DNA of 15,718 nucleotides from a bacterium (lineage in GTDB: Bacteria > Patescibacteriota > Microgenomatia > UBA1400 > PJMF01), in contig OMIS01000029.1 of the NCBI GenBank assembly GCA_900299155.1, positions 1 through 15,718 of the forward strand, given 5' to 3'. The notes below the pieces were generated by a model. That model was not told where the DNA came from and searched no databases. It was given only the letters and a program-made list of their open reading frames with translations. Shown here one piece after another: positions 1 to 6,662 of the stretch. Each line of letters opens with the position of its first letter. Position 1 is the stretch's first letter. A program made the translations under genes and the position numbers.

Positions 1-1
1 A

Positions 2-2791
2 AAATATTGTCTTACTCTGGATAAAAATCAGCTGCAGGAAGATAAAAAATTATATTCATCGTCTAAAGTATCAGATCAAGATCATAAAAAAATTGTGATC
101 GAAAAGCTAGTACCACTGCAAAGAAATATTCTGCCAGAAGAGATTGAACAATATGCACAAATATTAGCGGAATTTAGAGTAAAAGCTAATCAGTTTTACC
201 AAAAATATATGTGGCGAGCTGATAGCAGTGCAGCATTACAGGAGCACGCCTCAAAGCAAAGTAACAAGAAAAAACTACTTTCAGCTGGGGAGAGTTTCAA
301 GCAGATGTATAGTGCAGTAACTAGTGAATTACCTAGTCTACCAGCATTTATAGGTGTGATGAAGCGAAAAAAATTTGAGAAGTATACGGCAGGACTCAAA
401 AATCTTGAGCAAGGTTTAGTAACTGTAGGTAAGTATATTACACAGCTGAGCCAGCTACCTACTGATACTACATTAAGCACTACAAAGAGTTTACAAGCAT
501 TGATCGGATCAATTGCTCGCAAAATCAGCTCGCAATCATATCAAGGTAAATTTTCAGAAACAGCACAAAATATACTAAAAAAGTATCTTAGTGATGACAT
601 ACTACACAACATCTGCAAAGGGAATGTACACAAATATCGCTTTACTGAGAGTGTATACGATAGAAATGCTACACCACTTATACAGTACAAGTGGATGTGT
701 GAAGATAATCAAGCTCATCATGAAATACTTAGCATTCATCAAAAACTGCTATCACTTTGTAAAGTTGATCTTGCTGAATACTACCTCATAACTGAGAAAA
801 GACTCGATAGTGATGCACTACGAGGGAGTATTGAGACATGGAAGTCTGCTGTAGCTTTTCTTTGTAAGGCTGCAACCAGCACAGAAATTACAATAAATAA
901 AGATGACTTTATATTTAGTGAATCAGCACTTTTACAATTTAATCGCTTGACTAATCAAAAAGAGATAAATATTACACCTCAAAGATGTAACTTCTTTTTT
1001 CAAATTGGTGTTTTTACTGAGTTGAGAGGATTACTGAGTCTTTTGTCACAACAAAAAACAATAGCAAGGTATGTTGTGCAAACAGTCAATGGAGATCAGC
1101 AAGAGCTCCAGTACCTCCCTGCCGAACAAGGACAAAAGAAAGTATTATCTAGTCCTGCTCCAGGGGAATTGCGTGAACTTGTAGATAAGTATTCCAATAA
1201 TTCGTCAGGTTATTTAGATCTTGTAGAAGAACAAGTCGGTGGAAAAGATATAAATCGGCATTTATTTTTCTATCCTCATGAGTATGCACTCTCGGTCAAA
1301 AATCACAGTTTGAAGGGGCCAGATAGAACAGTGCGATTGCAAAAAAAATCAGATGGACAGTTAAAATTCAAGGGAAAATTTGATAAAACTACACTTTTCT
1401 ATCTGCATTCCTCTGTATATCAAACTCAGTTTTTAGAGTGGTTTCTATGTACTCCAAAAACTAAAAAAGTAGAGTTAGATATTGCAGGTGGAAGTTTAAT
1501 TTGTGAAGTTGAAGTACAGCACAGTATCGCTTTAGATAAAAATGGAAAATTGCAAATTAAATCTAGTGTAGATATAGACAGTGCGAAACTATATACCTCA
1601 ATTCCATTTGAAATGAATGTAGATCAAGAGATAAAAGATACGGACATATATATATTCAAAAACGACCGCAAACTGAAGAACAGTGGAGTTTCTGTTGGTT
1701 ATAGATTGCCACAAAGATTTATAGGTATCGATCTGGGTGAGTTTGGTCTAGCATATTCTGTATTAGAAATTCCCACAGAAAGTTACATTAGAATAACCAA
1801 GAATCATTTTTTGATAACTCAAGTTGAAAATAACTACTGCAGTAGCAATATTCCATATGTAAATATTTTGGAAAAGGGATTCATCCTTGAACCTGGCCTT
1901 GAGACAATCAGAAACGGGGTAAAAGACCTGAAACACAAGCAAGTTTTAAGTACATTCGCATCACCAGAAACATACTTAGCACGTTTGAGAGAAAGTGTAA
2001 GCAATACCTTGCGTAATAAGGTACATAGTATTGCCTTAAAATATAATGCAAAAATTGTTTATGAAGGCAGCGTAACTGGGTTTGAAACAGGTGGTAAAAA
2101 AATACTTAAGCTATATAAAACAATAAAAACACCAGACGTTATGGGAGAGAACCGTAATGAAGCTGATAAAGCAGCTATGAAAAATATCTGGGGAGATGGA
2201 ACATTAAAGATAGCTTCTGAAATATCTGCTGTAGATACAAGCCAGCTTTCACTGGAACATCGCAAATCTTACAAAGACGTAATTAAAGACGATAGTAACT
2301 ATACTTTTAGTATTATTCATGAAACAGCTAATATAAAATACCCAGCAGAAAAAGTTTATGAAATTTGTGTAAATGCCGAGGAAAATAGGAAACTGTATCT
2401 TCCTGTTTCGGCTGCACAATTTGAAACAATAAAAAAAAGTGGACATATTACTGGTAAAAATCTTTTTAATTTGTGTAAAAAGGCACTGAGACCTTCACAT
2501 AATGAGATAACGATAGAAGAAGAGAAAATACTGAAGCTAAAGTATGCTGATTTGTGGCGCCAGGATAAGCGTGGTAATAGTTATGTGTATCGTGATTTAT
2601 TTGCACAATATAAATTTGAAGATGCTGATATACAAGCAGCCACCAACATTGCACTGCGTGGTATTGTGAAAGAATGTTTGGAAACGAATACTGATCTTAA
2701 AAAAGATAATTTTGATTTGCTTAGTAAGATTCAGAGAGAGGAGAACAAAAACTTTTATCAGTCAGTAAAGCTAAATCAAGCATATCTCTGA
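2..2791 (+). CDS. cas12d: Cas12d (CasY) type V-D CRISPR effector nuclease, 5' end cut off by the window edge
   Basis: RNA-guided DNA nuclease effector. The frame is open from base 2, so the GTG at 95 is only the first possible start in the window and is not preceded by a ribosome binding site; the gene continues to the left. Compared from memory with the Katanobacteria CasY, roughly the first 300-350 residues are missing, for a full length near 1,250. Residue numbers count from GTG 95. RuvC-I is FIGIDLGEFGLAYSV with Asp546; RuvC-II is AKIVYEGS with Glu657, followed by GFETGG; RuvC-III is DADIQAATNIA with Asp845. The stretches LRNKVHSIALKYNAK and RGNSYVYR before RuvC-III are close to CasY, as is the ELRGLLSLL...ARYVVQ region near residues 310-335. 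The two CxxC pairs of the zinc ribbon are absent. The gene is more AT-rich than its neighbours and ends with tandem TGA TAA. The family call is firm; activity is inferred. Confidence 0.95.
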   Translation, partial: KYCLTLDKNQLQEDKKLYSSSKVSDQDHKKIVIEKLVPLQRNILPEEIEQYAQILAEFRVKANQFYQKYMWRADSSAALQEHASKQSNKKKLLSAGESFKQMYSAVTSELPSLPAFIGVMKRKKFEKYTAGLKNLEQGLVTVGKYITQLSQLPTDTTLSTTKSLQALIGSIARKISSQSYQGKFSETAQNILKKYLSDDILHNICKGNVHKYRFTESVYDRNATPLIQYKWMCEDNQAHHEILSIHQKLLSLCKVDLAEYYLITEKRLDSDALRGSIETWKSAVAFLCKAATSTEITINKDDFIFSESALLQFNRLTNQKEINITPQRCNFFFQIGVFTELRGLLSLLSQQKTIARYVVQTVNGDQQELQYLPAEQGQKKVLSSPAPGELRELVDKYSNNSSGYLDLVEEQVGGKDINRHLFFYPHEYALSVKNHSLKGPDRTVRLQKKSDGQLKFKGKFDKTTLFYLHSSVYQTQFLEWFLCTPKTKKVELDIAGGSLICEVEVQHSIALDKNGKLQIKSSVDIDSAKLYTSIPFEMNVDQEIKDTDIYIFKNDRKLKNSGVSVGYRLPQRFIGIDLGEFGLAYSVLEIPTESYIRITKNHFLITQVENNYCSSNIPYVNILEKGFILEPGLETIRNGVKDLKHKQVLSTFASPETYLARLRESVSNTLRNKVHSIALKYNAKIVYEGSVTGFETGGKKILKLYKTIKTPDVMGENRNEADKAAMKNIWGDGTLKIASEISAVDTSQLSLEHRKSYKDVIKDDSNYTFSIIHETANIKYPAEKVYEICVNAEENRKLYLPVSAAQFETIKKSGHITGKNLFNLCKKALRPSHNEITIEEEKILKLKYADLWRQDKRGNSYVYRDLFAQYKFEDADIQAATNIALRGIVKECLETNTDLKKDNFDLLSKIQREENKNFYQSVKLNQAYL

Positions 2792-2816
2792 TAATTAGTT
2801 CCACATTTCTAGCTTG

Positions 2817-2834
2817 GATGATATAGTACACCCA
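2817..2834 (+). promoter_or_regulatory. Extended -10 promoter, likely leaderless start of yjjX
   Basis: TATAGT lies at 2822-2827, preceded by TGA, which gives an extended -10 (TGnTATAGT). No convincing -35 is visible. The ATG of the next gene at 2834 is 7 bases past the box, where transcription would be expected to start, and there is no ribosome binding site. It would separate yjjX transcription from the upstream cas12d. Confidence 0.45.
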
Positions 2835-3475
2835 TGCACCTCTTTGTCGGCTCAAAGAACCCAGTTAAACTCAATGCAGTCATAACAGCTGCCAGTGAAA
2901 CCTGGCCTGATGTGATTGTGGAAGGACATGATGTCCCCAGTGGAGTGGGTGTCCAACCACGCAGTGATGTAGAAACCCGTACTGGTGCGCGCAATCGTGC
3001 TCTAGCAGCACTTGATGAGGGTATCCAAAACCTGGAGCGTCACAAGCAGAACTTCAAACACTCGGAAGTTTTGGGTGTGGGATTAGAAGGTGGCGTTTTT
3101 GAGATGTTGCCTCAAGAAAATCAAGAAACAGAAAAGGCTGATAAAAACTCCGCACAACTTTCACTGAAAACCACTCGAGAACCAGAGCTGTGGTCCACCG
3201 TTTGGGTAGCAGTGGTAGATGCAGACGGCAATTTCTACGAAAGTAGCGGTGCTCGTTTCAAGGTCCCAAGCGTAATTGCAGAGCGTATTAGAAAAGGTGA
3301 AGAGATGGGGCCAGTGGTTAATGCAGTGATCGGTCAAGGAGATGTCCGTCATAGTATCGGGATGATTGGAGTGATCACCGCAAGGTTCATTGATCGTACT
3401 GAGGAATATAGTGGTATTGCCAAGATGGCACTTGGATTATGGTATGGACGAGAGTGGAATAAGCATTTAAGATAA
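2834..3475 (+). CDS. yjjX: YjjX/DUF84-family inosine/xanthosine triphosphatase
   Basis: Predicted cytoplasmic house-cleaning enzyme that hydrolyses non-canonical purine triphosphates (ITP, XTP) so they are not incorporated into nucleic acid. The N-terminus has the family phosphate-binding signature GSKNPVK at residues 6-12. ETRTGARNRA near residues 47-56 and VGLEGGVFE near 82-90 are typical of the family, as is the late block GPVVNAVIGQ...IGMIGVIT. At 213 residues it is longer than the roughly 170 of the E. coli protein; the extra length is a polar stretch around residues 65-78 and 92-118. The start is the first ATG after an extended -10 box. The stop is 8 bases before the oxidoreductase gene, so the two are probably co-transcribed. 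The family call is confident; substrate preference is from family knowledge. Confidence 0.85.
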   Translation: MHLFVGSKNPVKLNAVITAASETWPDVIVEGHDVPSGVGVQPRSDVETRTGARNRALAALDEGIQNLERHKQNFKHSEVLGVGLEGGVFEMLPQENQETEKADKNSAQLSLKTTREPELWSTVWVAVVDADGNFYESSGARFKVPSVIAERIRKGEEMGPVVNAVIGQGDVRHSIGMIGVITARFIDRTEEYSGIAKMALGLWYGREWNKHLR

Positions 3476-3483
3476 GATCGTCT

Positions 3484-4191
3484 ATGCAACCACCCAAACT
3501 ATATACCGCTCGATTAGAAGATAAAAAGGTCTTAACTCCCAAATATATTCACTACATGTTTGAGTTTGCCAATCCGCATGAAATGGAGTTTGAGGCAGGT
3601 CAGTATGTTTCGATGAAAGTTTCTGACAGAGGAGATAGAAGATCGTACTCAATTTGTTCCTCTCCTAGCGTCAAGCATGGCTTTGAATTATTGATTGATA
3701 TCACGCCACAAGGTATTGGAAGTAAATACCTGGAAAGTTTGCAGTTTGGTGCAGAAGTTTCTGTACTAGCCCCGATGGGACATTTTGTGATCCCACAAGG
3801 TGTGACTGAAACTGCATTTTATTTTATCGCCACTGGCTCTGGAGTAGCCCCATTCAAATCAATGATTGAAGATTTACTCCAAAAACAAGAAAAACGTCCG
3901 ATTGTTTTATACTGGGGGCTTCGTCATGAAGAAGATATGTTCTGGGAGCTAGAGTTCCAAGAATTAAGCAAAAACTTCCCCAACTTCACTTCACAAATAA
4001 TCTTATCTCAACCAAAACCTGAATGGCCGCTCAGTAAAGGTAGAGTGACCGATTTACTCAAAGCACTGGAAAAACCAGCTGGAGCAGGATATTATCTTTG
4101 TGGAAATGGTAAGATGGTAGATGAAGTTAAAGCCTATCTTCAGGAAGTAGGAGTACCATCTCAAAACGTACACAATGAAATGTTTTATTGA
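3484..4191 (+). CDS. FAD/NAD(P)-binding ferredoxin reductase-like oxidoreductase
   Basis: Ferredoxin-NADP reductase-type flavoprotein moving electrons between NAD(P)H and a small carrier. The N-terminal FAD-binding barrel carries RRSYS at residues 52-56, the usual R-x-Y-S flavin motif. The C-terminal nucleotide-binding domain has ATGSGVAPF at about 116-124 and YYLCGNGKMV near 198-207. The protein ends in EMFY, with a terminal aromatic residue as in many members. There is no attached [2Fe-2S] domain, so it needs a separate partner; the ferredoxin encoded next is the obvious candidate, by position only. The start is 8 bases after yjjX, with no ribosome binding site. The stop codon overlaps the -35 box of the next promoter. 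The physiological substrate is unknown. Confidence 0.85.
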   Translation: MQPPKLYTARLEDKKVLTPKYIHYMFEFANPHEMEFEAGQYVSMKVSDRGDRRSYSICSSPSVKHGFELLIDITPQGIGSKYLESLQFGAEVSVLAPMGHFVIPQGVTETAFYFIATGSGVAPFKSMIEDLLQKQEKRPIVLYWGLRHEEDMFWELEFQELSKNFPNFTSQIILSQPKPEWPLSKGRVTDLLKALEKPAGAGYYLCGNGKMVDEVKAYLQEVGVPSQNVHNEMFY

Positions 4192-4215
4192 CAGTACCAA
4201 GATTTAGTGTATAAA
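4188..4215 (+). promoter_or_regulatory. Near-consensus sigma-70 promoter for the ferredoxin gene
   Basis: A perfect TTGACA at 4188-4193 is separated by 16 bases from TATAAA at 4210-4215. The -35 box overlaps the TGA stop of the oxidoreductase gene (4189-4191). Transcription would start near 4222, giving an approximately 11-base leader without a ribosome binding site before the ATG at 4233. This is the best-matching promoter in the window. Confidence 0.7.
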
Positions 4216-4232
4216 AATATATCTAAACAACT

Positions 4233-4520
4233 ATGACAGATCAAACAACCGCTCCAGCAGAAACCTTACAAGGCACAGAAACTACCAAGCAAATTGGGAA
4301 GTACCAAGTTAAAGTGGTTCGCGATAAATGCATTAGCGCTGCTAGTTGTGTCGCAATTGCACCAAAAGTCTTCCAGCTTGATGAAGAAAACTTAGCAAAA
4401 GTGATTTCCCAAGATGGTGCAGAAGATGAGATGAAGCTCTTGGCTGCACAAAGTTGCCCCACTATGGCGATCGTCGTCACCGATACAGAAACAGGTAAAC
4501 AAGTTTGGCCAATAGAATAG
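4233..4520 (+). CDS. Single-cluster ferredoxin, predicted [3Fe-4S]
   Basis: Small electron carrier. The cluster motif is C33-x2-A36-x2-C39, then 35 residues to C75-P76. Position 36, where a fourth ligand (Cys or Asp) would sit in a [4Fe-4S] protein, is Ala. The position equivalent to the extra disulfide cysteine of the Pyrococcus ferredoxin is also Ala (A43-P44). Three cysteine ligands with this spacing match the CX2XX2C...CP ferredoxins that hold [3Fe-4S] clusters, often partners of oxygenases in actinobacteria. The first 20 or so residues are a Thr/Gln/Glu-rich tail outside the fold. It follows the reductase by 41 bases with its own promoter, so it can be made independently. The cluster type is inferred from residues only. 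Confidence 0.85.
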   Translation: MTDQTTAPAETLQGTETTKQIGKYQVKVVRDKCISAASCVAIAPKVFQLDEENLAKVISQDGAEDEMKLLAAQSCPTMAIVVTDTETGKQVWPIE

Positions 4521-4536
4521 AAAGAAATATACACCA

Positions 4537-5199
4537 ATGAAAAACGTACCACTATTACTTGGCACAATTTTTGGCACACTACTTATGATCGTAGTGGTGG
4601 CGGTACTATTTTCTCGATCCACTCCAGCCAGTAAATCTGGTGAAGTTGTGGTAGATCAATCACAACTCCTGCAAGGAGCTACCAAAGTAAAAGGTCCTGA
4701 AGCAGCACCAATTACAGTTGTGGAGTTTAGTGATTTCCAGTGTCCAGCATGTAAAGCCTCACAACCCTTGGTGGATCAAATTATAAAGACATATCCGGAC
4801 AAAGTTAAAGTCGTGTATCGTCATTTCCCACTTGATTCCATTCATCCAAATGCACGTCTGGCTGCACAAGCAGCTGAAGTAGCGCTCGCCCAGGGTAAAT
4901 TCTGGGAGTTTCATGACAAACTCTTTACCACTCAAACCGACTGGGAAAAGATTTCTAACAAAGATGAGCTGAAAGCAAAATTTGCTGACTATGCAGCAGA
5001 GTTTAAGCTTGACAAGCAAGCGTTCATGGAGAAAATAGAAGCACCAGAAGCTGCTCAGGCAGTAAAGGTTGATTCAGATTATGGAAGTTCACTGTCCATT
5101 CAAGCTACACCAACATTTTTCGTAAACGGTAAGATGACTGCTGCCCCACAGTTACTTGAAACTGTTAAGTCACTTGCTGACCAGACGCAAAGTAAGTAA
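4537..5199 (+). CDS. Membrane-anchored DsbA-like thiol-disulfide oxidoreductase
   Basis: Thioredoxin-fold protein expected to form or shuffle disulfides outside the cytoplasmic membrane. Residues about 5-26 form one hydrophobic segment without an obvious cleavage site, so it is probably an N-terminal anchor. The fold begins near residue 50; the active site is C69-P-A-C72 in FSDFQCPAC, and the cis-proline loop is ATPTFFVNG with Pro192. Length (220) and the helical insert between these motifs fit the BdbD/DsbA-type family (Thioredoxin_4). The gene starts 16 bases after the ferredoxin stop and probably shares its transcript. No DsbB/VKOR-like partner for re-oxidation is encoded in the window. 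Family confidence is high; substrates are unknown. Confidence 0.9.
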   Translation: MKNVPLLLGTIFGTLLMIVVVAVLFSRSTPASKSGEVVVDQSQLLQGATKVKGPEAAPITVVEFSDFQCPACKASQPLVDQIIKTYPDKVKVVYRHFPLDSIHPNARLAAQAAEVALAQGKFWEFHDKLFTTQTDWEKISNKDELKAKFADYAAEFKLDKQAFMEKIEAPEAAQAVKVDSDYGSSLSIQATPTFFVNGKMTAAPQLLETVKSLADQTQSK

Positions 5200-5234
5200 A
5201 CCTAATACAAAAGTAAATAGATAAGGGGCATCAG

Positions 5235-5798
5235 ATGAAAAAATATACTCCATATATTTTTCCTTTAATTGTAATCGTAATTGTTTTTTTCTTGGTCTAC
5301 CGTTGGTATTCACTTCGCACCCAACGCAGTCCTATGCCATCTGAAAGTGCAAATGGTCTACAAATTGAAGAGTTGAGTCAGGATCAAATCAATACAGTCT
5401 TGCGTGGTAGTCAGGATGTTAATACCTCAAAATTAGAGCCTGCTGTGTCAGAAGGTAAACCCCCACAAGGTCGTGGTTCTATCCGCTATGTAATTGCTGA
5501 TGGCAAGGTTCATTTCTCAGTAGCAGCTGACCTTCCTGCAAGTGAAACGGCATATCGTGTCTGGGTGCGCACTCCAAACGCAAATGACGTAACTCAAGCA
5601 TTCATGCTTGAAGTGGGCAAAGGTGGCTATATGGGAAGTGCTTCAATTCCAGAATCAAAACTTCCTGTGGAGATCATCGTAACTACTGCATCTGATAAAG
5701 CAGAAGTAGTAAAATCAGTTATCTTGAAGGGTAGTATTGCTGCACCACAAGCTTCAGCTACACCTAGTGCTTCTCCTGCCATGGAAGGAAGTAACTAG
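5235..5798 (+). CDS. Membrane-anchored extracytoplasmic protein of unknown function
   Basis: Not recognised with confidence. Residues about 5-25 are a strongly hydrophobic anchor preceded by MKKY, so the rest should face outside. A polar linker (about 30-75) leads to a compact beta-rich domain at about 80-165 with alternating short strands (IRYVIADGKVHFSVAAD, YRVWVRTP, AFMLEVGKGGYMGS, VEIIVTTAS). The tail of about 20 residues is rich in Ala, Ser and Pro. The domain faintly recalls the C-terminal domain of RskA-type anti-sigma factors, but no helical zinc-binding part is present, so I do not assign that. The start is supported by AAGGGG six bases upstream. It follows the DsbA-like gene by 35 bases and is likely in the same operon. 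Confidence 0.7.
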   Translation: MKKYTPYIFPLIVIVIVFFLVYRWYSLRTQRSPMPSESANGLQIEELSQDQINTVLRGSQDVNTSKLEPAVSEGKPPQGRGSIRYVIADGKVHFSVAADLPASETAYRVWVRTPNANDVTQAFMLEVGKGGYMGSASIPESKLPVEIIVTTASDKAEVVKSVILKGSIAAPQASATPSASPAMEGSN

Positions 5799-5901
5799 AT
5801 TTGCTTCTTGATAGCGACCTCGAGTGCCAGTATGATAGGTGATACTACCAACGACACTTTGAAGAGAAGGAAATTGGATAGTAGTGTATAAGTAACATTA
5901 A

Positions 5902-5931
5902 CCTTGCAAAGCAAGGGAAAAAGGAGCGATT
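5902..5931 (+). promoter_or_regulatory. Leader hairpin and strong ribosome binding site before the 65-residue gene
   Basis: CCTTGC (5902-5907) pairs perfectly with GCAAGG (5911-5916) across an AAA loop. It is followed directly by a purine run containing AAGGAG (5921-5926), five bases before the ATG at 5932. No T-run follows, so it is not an intrinsic terminator. It may stabilise the message or affect ribosome access. TATAAG at 5887-5892 just upstream could be a -10 box, though no well-spaced -35 is visible. Confidence 0.4.
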
Positions 5932-6129
5932 ATGGCATATAGCTATACTAATGCCAAAGGCCAAACTTATTATTTACACACAAAAGATGTGACTCTTAAG
6001 AACGGCAAAGTTCAAAGAATCTACTTCTTTGCTCGCACAGAGCGCGATGGTGCTCTTGATAAAGTCCCAGCTGGCTACGAAGTCATGGAAACCAAACGCA
6101 CCAACATGCCAGTTTTAAAGAAGGCATAA
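5932..6129 (+). CDS. Conserved-looking small protein of unknown function, 65 residues
   Basis: Function unknown. The protein is basic and aromatic-rich, starting MAYSYTNAKGQTYYLHTKDV, with a central RIYFFAR strand, then a PAGYEVMET turn and a PVLKK end. It has no signal peptide, membrane segment or cysteine, so it is probably a cytoplasmic single-domain fold. I recall similar short proteins in other bacteria, always annotated as hypothetical. Coding status is well supported by a strong ribosome binding site (AAGGAG, 5-base spacing) and a strong intrinsic terminator about 20 bases after the stop. The gene is flanked by 133 bases upstream and its own terminator, so it looks like an independent and possibly abundant transcript. 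Confidence 0.8.
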   Translation: MAYSYTNAKGQTYYLHTKDVTLKNGKVQRIYFFARTERDGALDKVPAGYEVMETKRTNMPVLKKA

Positions 6130-6149
6130 TTCTTTAAAAAAGACATTTG

Positions 6150-6183
6150 AAAACCCTCCCGCGTTACGCAGGAGGGTTTTTTT
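6150..6183 (+). terminator. Strong intrinsic terminator
   Basis: The stem pairs AAAACCCTCC (6150-6159) with GGAGGGTTTT (6171-6180). A C/A mismatch follows, then GCG (6161-6163) pairs with CGC (6167-6169) over a TTA loop. A T-run continues to 6183. It ends the 65-residue gene's transcript and separates it from the next operon. The flanking A-run makes it usable in both directions. Confidence 0.9.
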
Positions 6184-6201
6184 GGATTTTTTTATCTACG
6201 G

Positions 6202-6207
6202 TATAAT
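6202..6207 (+). promoter_or_regulatory. -10 box of probable promoter for sufT-like/rpiB genes
   Basis: A consensus TATAAT lies just after the terminator and 61 bases before the next ATG. The T-rich terminator tail overlaps the expected -35 region, and no clear -35 is seen. Position between a terminator and a new gene run supports it. The resulting leader would be about 55 bases, without a ribosome binding site or a visible strong fold. Confidence 0.45.
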
Positions 6208-6268
6208 AAGCATCAATACTAGCCGCAGAAAGCAAGCAGTCAAATACAACTAAAACTAGCACTACGAA

Positions 6269-6628
6269 ATGACAACTTCTCAAATTACGCCTACTACTGA
6301 AGTCACAGAAGCTCTGATCTGGGAAAAGCTCAAAACAGTGATTGATCCCGAGTTGCATATCGATATTGTAAATATTGGTCTGGTATATGAAGTGAGCGTG
6401 CAGCTTGTGCAAAAAGCTGAAGGGCCACAGCCACAAGTGCATATCGTGATGACCGTCACAACTCCAGGTTGTCCACTGCTTCATGTATTTGAAAAACTGA
6501 TTAAAGATGCACTCTATACAATTCCTGGCTTCGATCCATATAAACAAGCCACCATTGATATTACCTTTGATCCACCATGGATTCCTGATATGATGAGTGA
6601 AGAAGCCAAGGCGGAATTAGGATTTTAA
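6269..6628 (+). CDS. SufT/MIP18-family (DUF59) iron-sulfur assembly factor
   Basis: Predicted cytoplasmic accessory factor for maturation of Fe-S proteins. The 119 residues cover one MIP18 domain: IWEKLKTVIDPELHIDIVNIGLVYEV at about 18-43 is the family's N-terminal signature. MTVTTPGCPL carries the conserved cysteine at Cys68. The C-terminal PPWIPDMMSEEAKAELGF is the typical ending. The start is fixed by an in-frame TAG four codons upstream. No Shine-Dalgarno site is present. No other suf or isc gene is in the window, but a ferredoxin, a plausible client, is encoded 2 kb upstream. PaaD-like proteins share this fold, but no phenylacetate genes are nearby. Confidence 0.88.
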   Translation: MTTSQITPTTEVTEALIWEKLKTVIDPELHIDIVNIGLVYEVSVQLVQKAEGPQPQVHIVMTVTTPGCPLLHVFEKLIKDALYTIPGFDPYKQATIDITFDPPWIPDMMSEEAKAELGF

Positions 6629-6662
6629 GTATCTATAAAACGAAAAAATAAGTAGGAGTATC

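Noticed and set aside
95..97. GTG at 95 as the true start of the Cas12d gene
   Set aside because: The frame is open to base 2, there is no ribosome binding site before it, and the family needs several hundred more N-terminal residues.
1..2833. A CRISPR array or scoutRNA beside cas12d
   Set aside because: No direct repeats with regular spacers were found, and the only noncoding space after the gene is 42 bases holding the next promoter.
4241..4579. Minus-strand reading frames over the ferredoxin gene and similar long antisense frames elsewhere (for example 6164-6547 and 11908-12363)
   Set aside because: They lie opposite genes with clear families, have no ribosome binding sites and give implausible cysteine- or serine-rich sequences.
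5902..5916. Hairpin before the 65-residue gene as a terminator of the upstream operon
   Set aside because: It is followed by a purine run and a ribosome binding site, not by T residues.
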